From JADGGM01 sp025449955 (GTDB lineage: Bacteria; Gemmatimonadota; Gemmatimonadetes; Gemmatimonadales; Gemmatimonadaceae): a DNA stretch of 64,000 nt. The position numbers and the translations under genes are program-made. Positions 46,197 to 55,008 of this stretch are shown here, one piece after another. Each line of letters starts with the position of its first letter. The first letter of the stretch is position 1. Under the pieces are notes generated by a model. That model saw only the letters and a program-made list of their open reading frames with translations, had not been told where the DNA came from and made no database searches. Where the stretch lies: assembly GCA_036554285.1 (NCBI GenBank), contig DATBNO010000109.1, forward strand, positions 1-64,000, in the 5' to 3' direction.

Positions 46197-47545
46197 CACT
46201 TTCGCCTCCGCACGACGAGAAACACCACGACGCCCACGGCCAGGATCGCGGTGCCGAGCAGCGACATTCGCAGCGACTTGTAGAACGAGCTGACGATGCC
46301 GGCGATCGCGGCGAGCACGAAAAACGCGGGGACGACAGGATACCCCAACGCGCGATACGGCCGCGTTGCGTTAGGCATGGAGCGGCGCAGCGCGAACACG
46401 CTGGCGGCGCCGAGTCCGAAGAAGATCCAGTCGGCGAACACCACGCCGCTCAAGAGCGTGCCGAGGTTGCCGCCGCTCAGCACGAGCAGCGCGATCGACC
46501 AGACGGCCATCACGATGATCGCCACGTGCGGCGAGCCGAATCTCGGATGCACACGCGCCGCCGCGTCGATGAACAACCCATCACGAGCCATGGCGTACAC
46601 GATGCGGGAATTGGCGAGAATGGTGACGTTCACGAAGCCAAAAATCGAGACCATCGCGGCCAGCGCGATGAAGGTCGCACCGGAGGCGCCGAACATGCGC
46701 GTCGCGGTGTCGGCGGCGACGGCGGTCGATGCGGCGAGGCCATCGCGGCCGAGCGCCCGCAAGTACGCGGCGTTGGCACCCAGATAACAGACGACGACGA
46801 TGGCGATCCCGATAGCGAGCGCGCGCGGGATGTTGCGACCCGGGTCGCGAATCTCGCCGGCCACCATGTTCATCTGCTGCCAGCCGCCGATCGTGAACAA
46901 CACGGGCACGAACGCCGCGCCGAGGCCGGCCACGATCGTGGCGCGCGGCACCGGCGGGTGCGCGACGGGCGGCGGCGATCCCAGCCGCCCCCACAAAATC
47001 GCGCCGCCGAGAATGAGGATGCCCAACGCGATGATCTTGGCGACGGTCATGACGTTCTGCACCACGGCGCCGGGTTTGACGCCGAGGTAATTCACCACGG
47101 CGAGGGCAGCGATCGTGATGCCGGCCACGCCTAACTCACCGCCCACGGGGGCGAGCGACACGAAATGCGCAACGTAGCCGGCGAATCCCACGGCAACGGC
47201 GGCGATCGCGCCCGACGCGATGAGCAAGAGCGACATCCACCCGTAGAGAAACGCCGGCAGGGCGCCGAACGCTTCGCGGATGTACACGTACGCGCCGCCG
47301 GCGTCCGGCATCAGCGCGCCCAACTCGGCGTACGTGAGCGCGCCGGCAAACGCCACCACTCCGCCTAACGCCCACACCAGCAGCACCCATCCCGCCGTGG
47401 GCAGCTCCTTGGCCGTCTCCGACGGCGTGAAGAAGATGCCGCTGCCGATGATCCCGCCCACCACGAGCATCGCCGCCGAGAAGATGCCGAGCTCCCGGCG
47501 CAGCCCCGATGGGGCGCTCTCTCGGAGCTCGGGGACCGCGCTCAG
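46196..47545 (-). CDS. APC-family amino-acid permease 3
   Basis: About 449 residues, 12 helices. Helix 1 is FSAAMLVVGGIIGSGIFFTP, followed by GALMPDAGGAYVYIREAFG and IGGWQQMNMVAGEIRDPGRN. No ATG, GTG or TTG precedes helix 1 within a plausible distance. The first ATG (47470) would delete half of helix 1. A CTG at 47545 overlaps the upstream M24 stop as CTGA, matching the NTGA coupling seen throughout this window; I adopt it, with low certainty. Paralogous to permease 2. Confidence 0.85.
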   Translation of the reverse strand: MSAVPELRESAPSGLRRELGIFSAAMLVVGGIIGSGIFFTPSETAKELPTAGWVLLVWALGGVVAFAGALTYAELGALMPDAGGAYVYIREAFGALPAFLYGWMSLLLIASGAIAAVAVGFAGYVAHFVSLAPVGGELGVAGITIAALAVVNYLGVKPGAVVQNVMTVAKIIALGILILGGAILWGRLGSPPPVAHPPVPRATIVAGLGAAFVPVLFTIGGWQQMNMVAGEIRDPGRNIPRALAIGIAIVVVCYLGANAAYLRALGRDGLAASTAVAADTATRMFGASGATFIALAAMVSIFGFVNVTILANSRIVYAMARDGLFIDAAARVHPRFGSPHVAIIVMAVWSIALLVLSGGNLGTLLSGVVFADWIFFGLGAASVFALRRSMPNATRPYRALGYPVVPAFFVLAAIAGIVSSFYKSLRMSLLGTAILAVGVVVFLVVRRRK

Positions 47546-48720
47546 ACGACGATCAGGTCGCGCTGATACTCGCGCGGCGTGATGGTGACCGCGGTCTCGC
47601 CCACGTGCGCGTTCACTTCGCTGCGCACGCCGATCTCCCCTGCGATGTAGATGCCCGGCTCGATCGAAAACGCCACACCCGGAATGAGCCGCCGCTCTTC
47701 GCGCGTCTCGAAGTTGTCGATGTGCGGTCCCGATCCGTGCAGCTGGATCGAGTCGATCGAATGGCCCGTGCGGTGCGTGAAGTATTGGCCGAAGCCGCGC
47801 GACACGATCACGGCGCGCGCCGCATCGTCGACGTCGGCGCCGCGGATCGGCGCGCCGCCCAACGCGCGCTCGCGAACCACGGTGATCGCGGCGTCGCGGG
47901 CGTCGCGCACCGCTTCCCACACCGTCACGGCCCGCGGACTCGGCGCCCCGATCGACCCCATCCAGGTTTGGTCGGCGAAGATGCCGCCCTTCTCTTTCGC
48001 CCAGAGATCGACGAGCAGCAGCGCGCCGGACACGATCTTGCGCGGCCGGCTGGCCGACGGCGCGTAATGCGGATCAGCTGCGTTAGGCCCGGCGGCGACG
48101 ATGGCCGGATGGTCGAAGTCGAGGTTCGCGCGCTCGAACCGCTCGACGATCCACCGCTGAAGCTCGTGCTCCATGATCGGCGTCCCGGCGGCCGCGCGCG
48201 CGCCGGCTTCGGCAATCGCCTCGCGCCCAACGGCGGCGACGATCTCCGCCGCGCGCAGGTGCGACGCCAACTGGTCGGCCGTCCATAACGCGTAGAATTG
48301 CGTGACCAGCTCCGCCGATGGAACCACGTCGGCGCCTGCCGCGCGCACCAGCTCGAGGACTCCGGCCGGCACGCGGTCCACGTAGGGCACCGCGTCGCCC
48401 GGCGAATACTCCATCGCGATGCGCTTGCCGCGCACGAGCGACGCCACCGCATCCTCGAGCGACCGCCACGTGCTGTACTTCTCGCGTCCCCACTCGGCGG
48501 GCCAATCGCGCCACGGGCCCTGCTCGATCGCATGTGTGATCGCCACCGGCTTCCCCTGCCGCGGGATGAACGCGAACACGCGGCGCGTCACCATCCCCTT
48601 GAGTCCGAGCACACCGCCTGCGACCGGGTTCGTTCCCTGGAAGTCGAACAGGAGCCAGCCGTCGATCCCGGCTTCAGTCAATGCGCGCTGCACGCTGGGC
48701 AGCGTCTCCTTCGTCAACAT
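47542..48720 (-). CDS. M24-family metallopeptidase (Xaa-Pro dipeptidase type), cytoplasmic
   Basis: A 392-residue peptidase from ATG 48720, without a signal peptide. The N-terminal creatinase-like domain spans about 10-150 (GIDGWLLFDFQGTNPV). The catalytic domain has the metal ligands LLVDLWAKEKGGIFADQT (Asp, Asp), THRTGHSIDS (His), FSIEPGIYIAGE (Glu) and RSEVNAHV (Glu). It is co-translated with amino-acid permease 3, consistent with dipeptide processing linked to amino-acid transport. It complements the exported M24 enzyme at 7219-8700. Confidence 0.9.
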   Translation of the reverse strand: MLTKETLPSVQRALTEAGIDGWLLFDFQGTNPVAGGVLGLKGMVTRRVFAFIPRQGKPVAITHAIEQGPWRDWPAEWGREKYSTWRSLEDAVASLVRGKRIAMEYSPGDAVPYVDRVPAGVLELVRAAGADVVPSAELVTQFYALWTADQLASHLRAAEIVAAVGREAIAEAGARAAAGTPIMEHELQRWIVERFERANLDFDHPAIVAAGPNAADPHYAPSASRPRKIVSGALLLVDLWAKEKGGIFADQTWMGSIGAPSPRAVTVWEAVRDARDAAITVVRERALGGAPIRGADVDDAARAVIVSRGFGQYFTHRTGHSIDSIQLHGSGPHIDNFETREERRLIPGVAFSIEPGIYIAGEIGVRSEVNAHVGETAVTITPREYQRDLIVV

Positions 48721-48751
48721 GGTCGCGCCGGTTGAAAGTTAGGCGAAGGCG

Positions 48752-49405
48752 TCACGCCGCTCCCGCGTTGTCCGCTGTTTCGTCCCGATGGATGGACCGC
48801 CACTCGGCGCGCCATTCGCACGTGCCCTCCCCGCGAGCGGCGCACCGCACGTGATCGACCGATCCGCCGCTCGCACCGAGCAACCGGAGCAGCTCCCGAA
48901 AGAACGACTCGTAGTACGCGCACCCGACACCGCGCGGCGACACGTCGACCGTGGCCGACCGCGGCACCTCGAGAATCAGGAACGACCCGTGGCGCCGCAC
49001 CGAGCCGTTGAGATACTTGCCGGCGATGCGCTGGGTTTGACGGAGCGCGATCGGACGCGCGAGCAACGATGGCAGCGATGCGATCAGTCCGCGCGACGCC
49101 GATGGAATCGACTGATAGGTCTGTGCCGCGAGATACCGGCCCGCGGCACGGAACACCGCTTCGGCGTCGGGCCGTCGGCCGAGCAGCTTCGCGATGCCGA
49201 CAGTTTCTTCGTACTCGGTTCGTTGATGCTTCTTCGCCGCGTCCGTGAAGCGCTGAATCTGCGCATAGACGGTATCGCTCAACCCGAGGCGTTTGTTCCG
49301 CAATTCGGGGACGAGCTCCGCGTCGAGGTCGTCGTCGGGGCTGTCCACGCTGCGAACCGCCTCGAGAAAACTCAGCGGGAGAAGCGCGTCGACCGTTGTA
49401 TGCAT
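48752..49405 (-). CDS. V4R-like sensory or ligand-binding protein, tentative
   Basis: A 217-residue soluble protein from ATG 49405. The C-terminal half has VGCAYYESFFRELLRLLGAS and HVRCAARGEGTCEWRAEW. The spaced H-x-C...G-x-x-x-C-x-W pattern is like the end of V4R/heme-NO-type domains, where Cys can bind metal. The N-terminal half is helical with VPELRNKRLGLSDTVYAQIQRF. No DNA-binding or enzymatic domain is fused. This assignment rests on pattern only. Confidence 0.55.
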   Translation of the reverse strand: MHTTVDALLPLSFLEAVRSVDSPDDDLDAELVPELRNKRLGLSDTVYAQIQRFTDAAKKHQRTEYEETVGIAKLLGRRPDAEAVFRAAGRYLAAQTYQSIPSASRGLIASLPSLLARPIALRQTQRIAGKYLNGSVRRHGSFLILEVPRSATVDVSPRGVGCAYYESFFRELLRLLGASGGSVDHVRCAARGEGTCEWRAEWRSIHRDETADNAGAA

Positions 49406-49570
49406 TGAATGAGGCAGGAACGCTGAATGGCAGCACCCAAGGTAACGGGCGTGAGAGGGGGGTTCAAGATTTTTGGGAACCGATCGCACCACCCAATGCT
49501 TCAACATCGGAACGATCGCCGAGCCGTGAGGGCTCACTAACCGGGGCCTGGGTCTACAATCGAGAGCGGA

Positions 49571-49852
49571 ATGAACACCACTCCACACCCGGACGACAGG
49601 TCCTCAATGACGTGCACCGAGGTACTCCAACGAATCTACGAGTATCTCGACGGCGAGCTCACTCCGGAAATCGAGCTCAAAATTCGCGATCACTTGGCGT
49701 GTTGCCAACGGTGCTTTCCGCACTTCCGCCATGAGCAAGTTTTCTTGCGATTCCTGGAACGGCGAGCCACGATCGTCAATGCCCCTCCGGCACTGCGCCG
49801 CCGCATCATGCAAATGTTGATCGACGAGGAAGCCTCGCGCCCGTTGGAGTGA
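49571..49852 (+). CDS. Zinc-finger anti-sigma factor (RsrA/mycothiol-system type)
   Basis: A 93-residue protein. The zinc-binding anti-sigma core is MTCTEVLQRIYEYLDGELTP followed by IRDHLACCQRC, giving the usual Cys...His-x3-Cys-x2-Cys. Such proteins hold an ECF sigma factor inactive until the Cys are oxidised. No sigma-factor gene is adjacent, which is unusual; the partner must be encoded elsewhere. The stop overlaps the DUF92 gene start by four bases (GTGA). Confidence 0.85.
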   Translation: MNTTPHPDDRSSMTCTEVLQRIYEYLDGELTPEIELKIRDHLACCQRCFPHFRHEQVFLRFLERRATIVNAPPALRRRIMQMLIDEEASRPLE

Positions 49853-50637
49853 TCGCGCGCACGGCTGTCGGGTTCGCGTTGGCGTGCGCGATCTCGTTGG
49901 TCGCGTGGCGCGCACGCGCGCTGTCGCGCAGTGGCGCACTGACGGCAATAATCGTCGGTACGGCAGCGCTCGCCGCGGGCTGGTCGTGGGGCGCTCTTCT
50001 TTTTGCTTTCTTTGTGACCGGCACCGCGCTTTCGCGCGCCCAACGCGAAAACAAGTTGCGCCGCACGGAATCCGTCGTCGCCAAAGGCGGAACACGAGAC
50101 GCGGTGCAAGTGCTGGCCAACGGCGGCCTGTTTGCCCTGGCGGCACTAGCGTCTCTCGTGGCTCCGGCCATTGCCTGTATGGCGATCGGTGGTGGGGCAC
50201 TTGCAGCCGCTTCGGCGGATACATGGGGTACGGAGGTGGGAACACTTTCGTCCCGGTCCCCTCGATTGATCACTACGTGGCGACGGGTCGCTACCGGAAC
50301 GTCCGGTGGCGTCACGATCGTCGGCCTCCTCGCAAGCGTCGCCGGGGGGGTGTTCGTCGGGGTAATGGCGTGGCTCGTGCACTGGCCACCACACGTTGCG
50401 GTCGCCGCGGCCGCAGGCGGAATAGCAGGCGCGTTGGCGGATTCGTTCGCCGGCGCAGTCCTGCAGTCTCGACGGCGATGCGCCCGATGCGGGGCGCTAA
50501 CCGAACGAGCCGTGCACACCTGCGGCGACGTCACGCAACGGATCGGAGGCATTCCATGGTTGGACAACGACGGGGTGAATCTGCTGGCGGGGCTCACGGG
50601 AGCGGCGGTCGCGCTCATGCTAGCCGGACACCGATAA
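49849..50637 (+). CDS. DUF92 family integral membrane protein (VTE6/TMEM19-like)
   Basis: A 262-residue protein with about six helices, starting at GTG 49849. Diagnostic stretches are ALTAIIVGTAALAAGWSWG, LSRAQRENKLRRTESVVAKGG, RDAVQVLANGG, AAASADTWGTEVGTLS and GGIAGALADSFAGAVLQ. Plant relatives act as phytyl-phosphate kinases; bacterial members are uncharacterised. Four Cys (RRRCARCGALTE, VHTC) could form a small metal site. The TAA stop overlaps the next gene. Confidence 0.88.
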   Translation: MIARTAVGFALACAISLVAWRARALSRSGALTAIIVGTAALAAGWSWGALLFAFFVTGTALSRAQRENKLRRTESVVAKGGTRDAVQVLANGGLFALAALASLVAPAIACMAIGGGALAAASADTWGTEVGTLSSRSPRLITTWRRVATGTSGGVTIVGLLASVAGGVFVGVMAWLVHWPPHVAVAAAAGGIAGALADSFAGAVLQSRRRCARCGALTERAVHTCGDVTQRIGGIPWLDNDGVNLLAGLTGAAVALMLAGHR

Positions 50638-51080
50638 GGGCGGCGCTCGCGCGCGCGGCATGCGTGGCGCTGGCGGTCGTGGCGGTGGCCTGCATCGACA
50701 CGACGCCGACGCAATACTTCAATCAGGGCGGCTTCAATTCGAACGGCTCGAGCGGCGGCGGCGGTTCGGGCGGCGCAATCGACAGCAATCTCGTCGGGAC
50801 GTGGACGGAGACGATCGTCGACACGGTGAACGGCGATCCGACGAACCAGCAAACGATTTGGGCGTTCAACGCCAACGGCACAGCGTCGCTGACGGTGATA
50901 ACGTTCGACATCACCACGAGCGCCGCGGACACGACGATCAAGAACGGCACGTGGACGGCCGACGGCAGCACGGTGACGATCACGTTCCAGGCGCCGAACA
51001 CGGGGACTGAGGAGTTTACGTACGTCATCAATGGCAGCACACTCTTGCTCGGACAAACAGAGTTCGTGCGAACAGGGTGA
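50556..51080 (+). CDS. Lipocalin-like lipoprotein
   Basis: The mature part begins at Cys codon 50691-50693 after AVVAVAC. It has a Gly/Ser-rich linker (NSNGSSGGGGSGGAIDSN), then LVGTWTETIVDTV and alternating strands ending GSTLLLGQTEFVRTG, typical of a lipocalin-like beta-barrel. The start is uncertain. ATG 50556 gives a long 45-residue leader overlapping the DUF92 gene. ATA 50634 (overlapping TAA) or GTG 50664 would give shorter leaders. Function unknown; outer-membrane or periplasmic location inferred. Confidence 0.68.
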   Translation: MVGQRRGESAGGAHGSGGRAHASRTPIRAALARAACVALAVVAVACIDTTPTQYFNQGGFNSNGSSGGGGSGGAIDSNLVGTWTETIVDTVNGDPTNQQTIWAFNANGTASLTVITFDITTSAADTTIKNGTWTADGSTVTITFQAPNTGTEEFTYVINGSTLLLGQTEFVRTG

Positions 51081-51150
51081 CGACGCGCCCCGGTCCGCTC
51101 CGTTAGGGCGCGGCCGACCGGCGGCGTCTTCGCCGCCGTCGCGCCCGCGG

Positions 51151-52581
51151 GTGCTCCTCGTGAGCACCAATCGAGAGCGGCAGCCGATGCCCGTCGTGCC
51201 TAACGGCGTGGCGTGTGTGGCATCGGCGTTGGACCAAGCCGGATACACGGTGCGGGTGGCGGATCTGTGTTTCGCCTCCGATCCTCATGCCGCCGCCCGC
51301 GCCGCGGCCCGCTCCTTCCAGCCGGACGTCATCGGCGTCTCGGTCCGCAACATCGACAACAGCGACCTCATCGCGCTCGAGCACTACACGCCCGAGGCGA
51401 GCGCCGTGTTGCGCACGCTGCGCGACGCGGCGCCCGACGCGCGCGTGATCGCCGGCGGCGCGGCGTTCGGCGTCGCACCGGCGTCGTTGTTCGACGAGTT
51501 AGGCGTGGAGTTCGCCGTGGCCGGCGACGGCGAGCGGGCGACCACGGCGCTTCTCGATGCGCTCTCCGCGGGACGCGACCCGGCCGGCATTCCCGGCGTG
51601 GTGTCCCGCGGCCAGACGGCCACCGTCGTGACGCCGCCCGGCGGCGATCCGGACGTGGATGCCTTCCCCTCGGCGCGCATGCATCGCTGGCTCGATCTCG
51701 CCAGGTACGAGCGGCGCGGCGGCACGGTGCCGATACAGACCAAGCGCGGCTGCGTGTTCAAGTGCATTTACTGCACGTATCTCAACGTCGAGGGTTGGGG
51801 GTATCGCCTGCGCGATCCCGAGCACGTCGTCGACGAAATGGAAGAGTTGGTGCACGACGCGGGTGTGCGGCACTTCGAGTTCGTGGACTCGACGTTCAAT
51901 GCTCCGCCCCGCCATGCGGCCGCGATCTGTGAAGCGATCACGCGTCGCCCGCTGCGCGTCAAGCTGGACACGACCAACTTCACACCGGCTGCCGTGCCGC
52001 CCTACTTGCTCGACCCGATGCGCGCCGCGGGGTTCCGCTGGTTAGGCATCACCGCCGAGAGCGCGAGCGACCCGGTGCTCGAGCGGCTCGAGAAGGGATT
52101 CGACGCGGCGCGCGTGAGGCAAGTGGCGGGCGAGGTCGAACGCGCCGGCATCGGCGTCCTCTGGATTTTTCTCGTCGGCGGTCCGGGCGAAACGATGCGG
52201 ACGCTGAACGAAACGCTCGCCTTCGCGGTCGAGCGACTCGAGCGCGGCGACGCGGTGTACCTCACCGTTGGGCTGCGAGTGTATCCGGGCACGACGCTCC
52301 ACCGGGTCGCGCTCGACGAGGGCGTCGTCGAACACGGTGATCCGCTCCTCGTGCCGCGATTCTATTTCTCGAGCGCGCTCTCGTTCGAGGCGGCGGTCGC
52401 GCGGCTGCGCCAAGTTGCGGCCCGCCATCCGCGGTTCATGTTCTCGGCCGACTCGCGGTCGGCGATTCTGCCGTACTTGACGCGGCTCGCATCGGTGTTG
52501 CACTTGCCGCGTCCGCATTGGCGGTACATGGGACTGTTCCAGCGAGTGGCCCGGTTGGGCGACCGCGTGCGCGCCGGCTAA
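51151..52581 (+). CDS. Radical SAM protein with cobalamin-binding domain
   Basis: A 476-residue enzyme from GTG 51151. The N-terminal B12-binding Rossmann domain (about 1-150) has FQPDVIGVSVRNIDNSD and VIAGGAAFGVAP, but no obvious DxHxxG, so cobalamin may bind base-off without the His. The radical SAM core has the cluster motif RGCVFKCIYCTY (Cx3Cx2C) and ITAESASDPVLERLEKGF. Family members methylate, cyclise or rearrange lipids and polyketides. It is the first gene of a tight six-gene operon: the FAD gene starts on the next base after its stop. Confidence 0.87.
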   Translation: MLLVSTNRERQPMPVVPNGVACVASALDQAGYTVRVADLCFASDPHAAARAAARSFQPDVIGVSVRNIDNSDLIALEHYTPEASAVLRTLRDAAPDARVIAGGAAFGVAPASLFDELGVEFAVAGDGERATTALLDALSAGRDPAGIPGVVSRGQTATVVTPPGGDPDVDAFPSARMHRWLDLARYERRGGTVPIQTKRGCVFKCIYCTYLNVEGWGYRLRDPEHVVDEMEELVHDAGVRHFEFVDSTFNAPPRHAAAICEAITRRPLRVKLDTTNFTPAAVPPYLLDPMRAAGFRWLGITAESASDPVLERLEKGFDAARVRQVAGEVERAGIGVLWIFLVGGPGETMRTLNETLAFAVERLERGDAVYLTVGLRVYPGTTLHRVALDEGVVEHGDPLLVPRFYFSSALSFEAAVARLRQVAARHPRFMFSADSRSAILPYLTRLASVLHLPRPHWRYMGLFQRVARLGDRVRAG

Positions 52582-53808
52582 GTGACGCGCGCGCAGGTGA
52601 TCGTGGTTGGCGCCGGGCCGGCGGGCAGCTCCACGGCGTGGCATCTGGCACGACTCGGCATCGACGTGCTGGTGCTGGACCGCGCGCGGTTTCCGCGCGA
52701 CAAACCCTGCGCCGAGTACTTGAGTCCCGAGGCATCGCGGCTGCTGGACGCGATGGGCGCGCTTGCGGCGTGCGAAGCGGCGGGCGCGGCGCAGCTCGCG
52801 GGCATGGTGGTGCGCGCGCCTAACGGAACGCTGTTGCGCGGCGATTTCGCGGCCGCGCACGGCTTTCGCGGATTCCGGGACCGCGGATTGGCGCTCCGCC
52901 GGTCGGTGCTCGACGCGCTGCTGCTCGAGCGCGCGCGCGCCGCAGGCGCGCGCGTGGTCGAGGAGCAGCGCGTGACAGGCCTCGTGCGGGACGCACGAGG
53001 CGCCGTGACGGGCATCGAAACGCTCGATGCAAGCGGACACACGGCCGAGCGGCAGGCGGCGATCATCGTGGGCGCCGACGGATTGCGATCGGTGGTGGCG
53101 CGCCGGCTCGGTCTCTCGCGCGCGCGACGGCGCCCCAAGCGGGTGGCGATGATCGCGCATTATCACGGCGTGGCGGGCATGGGAGCGTACGGCGAGATGC
53201 ACGTGGAGCGGGATGGGTATGCGGGGTTTGCGGACGTGGGGAGTGGTGTGACCAACGTCGCCGTCGTCGCCCCGGCGACGCGCGTCAAGCGCGCCGCCAT
53301 GGCGCCGGCGGCCTTCTTCGACGCATGGCTCGCAGCGCATCCACACTTGGGCGCCCGCCTGGCGGGCGCCCAGCGTGTGGATGCGGTGCGAGCGACGGGG
53401 CCGTTCGCCCACCACGCGCGCCGCGCGTGGGCGCGCGGCGCGGCGCTGGTGGGCGACGCGGCTGATTTCTTCGATCCGTTCACCGGCGAAGGCATCTACG
53501 CGGCGCTCCGCGGCGGCGAGATGCTCGCGCCGCACATCGTCGCCGCGCTCGACGCGCGGTCGCCGCGCGATGCCGATGCCGCCCTCGCGGCGTACGACGC
53601 CGAGCGACGTCGCACGTTCGCCGGCAAGTGGAGGGTCGAGCGACTCGTCGCCCTCGCGGTCGCGGTCCCCGCCCTCATGAATCGCGCAGCGGCCACACTC
53701 GGCCAGCGAAAAGACATGGCCGATTTGTTCGTCGGCGTCGCCGGCGACTTCGTGCCGCCGAGCGAAATTCTGTCGGTGCGCTATCTTCTCCGCCTGCTTG
53801 CCACCTGA
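52582..53808 (+). CDS. FAD-dependent oxidoreductase, geranylgeranyl-reductase-like
   Basis: A 408-residue flavoprotein from GTG 52582. The dinucleotide motif is VVGAGPAGSSTAWHLAR (about 8-24), then RFPRDKPCAEYLSP, the usual cofactor/substrate loop of the geranylgeranyl reductase/UbiH class. The second FAD motif is ALVGDAADFFDPFTGEGIYAAL (about 293-314). Such enzymes reduce isoprenoid chains or hydroxylate aromatic rings. Between a radical SAM gene and a flavin reductase gene, a role in tailoring a lipid or polyketide is likely. Confidence 0.9.
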   Translation: MTRAQVIVVGAGPAGSSTAWHLARLGIDVLVLDRARFPRDKPCAEYLSPEASRLLDAMGALAACEAAGAAQLAGMVVRAPNGTLLRGDFAAAHGFRGFRDRGLALRRSVLDALLLERARAAGARVVEEQRVTGLVRDARGAVTGIETLDASGHTAERQAAIIVGADGLRSVVARRLGLSRARRRPKRVAMIAHYHGVAGMGAYGEMHVERDGYAGFADVGSGVTNVAVVAPATRVKRAAMAPAAFFDAWLAAHPHLGARLAGAQRVDAVRATGPFAHHARRAWARGAALVGDAADFFDPFTGEGIYAALRGGEMLAPHIVAALDARSPRDADAALAAYDAERRRTFAGKWRVERLVALAVAVPALMNRAAATLGQRKDMADLFVGVAGDFVPPSEILSVRYLLRLLAT

Positions 53809-53824
53809 CGGAGCTCCCGCCGAC

Positions 53825-54298
53825 ATGATCGATGCCCCGACGTTTCGCAGCACGCTCGGCCGCTTTGCCACCGGCGTGACGGTGCTCACGGCGCGCGACG
53901 CGAGCGGCCGCGATCACGGCATGACCGTGAGCGCGTTCTGCTCGGTGAGTCTCGATCCGCCGCGCGTGTTGTGCTGTGTCGAGCGCAGCGCCGACATGTA
54001 TCCCATCATCCAGGCCGCGTCGCACTTCGCGATCAATATTCTGACGACGGCGCAGGAGCCGATTTCGCGGCGGTTCGCCGAGGAGCGCGACGACCGGTTC
54101 GACGGGTTGGGCTACACCCGCGGCCTAACGGGATTGGTGCTGCTCGAGGACACGCTCGCCTACCTCGAGTGCGCGGTGGCGGCGCGGTACGACGGCGGCG
54201 ACCATCTCGTCGTGTTGGGCGACGTGATCGCCGGCGCGGCGTCGGACGGCCGCCCGCTGCTGTACTACCGCGGCGGCTACGCGCAGATGGAGCGGTGA
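53825..54298 (+). CDS. Flavin reductase-like FMN-binding protein
   Basis: A 157-residue split-barrel protein from ATG 53825 (GGAG upstream). The flavin reductase domain is clear: FATGVTVLTARDASGRDHGMTVSAF, SLDPPRVLCCVER and AASHFAINILTTAQE. It would supply reduced flavin from NAD(P)H to a monooxygenase, perhaps the neighbouring FAD protein. The stop overlaps the methyltransferase start (GTGA). Confidence 0.9.
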   Translation: MIDAPTFRSTLGRFATGVTVLTARDASGRDHGMTVSAFCSVSLDPPRVLCCVERSADMYPIIQAASHFAINILTTAQEPISRRFAEERDDRFDGLGYTRGLTGLVLLEDTLAYLECAVAARYDGGDHLVVLGDVIAGAASDGRPLLYYRGGYAQMER

Positions 54299-55008
54299 TC
54301 GCCGTCACGCCGCGTCCGCGCCGCGGGCGCGAATATCTGGATGACGCCGAGCAGATGGACACGCTCGTCGTCCGCCAATCGTTAGGCGATGTGGCGCGCG
54401 CCAACGCGCTCTTCGGCGGCACGCGGGCGGTGCTGGCGGAGCTCGCCCGTGCGGTGCGACACGCAGGGGATGGACGGCGGCCGGTCACGCTGCTCGACGT
54501 GGGCACGGGCCGCGGCGACATCCCGGCGGCGGCGGCGGCCTGGTGCACCCGCCACGGCGTGGTCCTCGAAACGGTGGGCATCGAGAAATCCGAGTCGCTG
54601 GCGCGCATCGCGGCCGATCACACCACGGTCCTCTCCGCCGACGCGCTGCACCTGCCCTTCGCGAATCGGAGTGTCGACATCGTGATGTGCTCGCAGGTCC
54701 TCCACCACTTCGAGCGCGCCGATGCGATGACGGTGTTGCGTGAGATGCACCGCGTGGCGCGCCGTCGCGTGGTCGTGAGCGATCTGCATCGCAGCTGGCT
54801 CGCCGCCGCCGGCATCTGGCTCGCCTCGTATCCGCTCCTATTCCATCCGGTGAGCCGGCACGACGGTGTGCTGTCGGTGTTGCGCGGCTTCACCCGCGGC
54901 GAGTTGGGCGAGTTGGTGCGCCAGTCCGTTGGGCAGGACGCTCACGTCCGCTACCGGTTGGGCTTTCGCGTGACGGCCTCGTGGACGCCCGCGGAGCGCG
55001 ACCAGTGA
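54295..55008 (+). CDS. Class I SAM-dependent methyltransferase
   Basis: A 237-residue enzyme from GTG 54295. SAM-binding motif I is LLDVGTGRGDIPAAAA (about 65-80), motif II ETVGIEKSESL, and the post-motif SVDIVMCSQVLHHF fixes the fold. The N-terminus (EYLDDAEQMDTLVVRQSLGDVARANALFGG, seen at about 12-41) is a distinct small domain known from methyltransferases next to FAD reductases in polyketide clusters. It would methylate O or C of the pathway product. The stop overlaps the next start (GTGA). Confidence 0.88.
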   Translation: MIAVTPRPRRGREYLDDAEQMDTLVVRQSLGDVARANALFGGTRAVLAELARAVRHAGDGRRPVTLLDVGTGRGDIPAAAAAWCTRHGVVLETVGIEKSESLARIAADHTTVLSADALHLPFANRSVDIVMCSQVLHHFERADAMTVLREMHRVARRRVVVSDLHRSWLAAAGIWLASYPLLFHPVSRHDGVLSVLRGFTRGELGELVRQSVGQDAHVRYRLGFRVTASWTPAERDQ

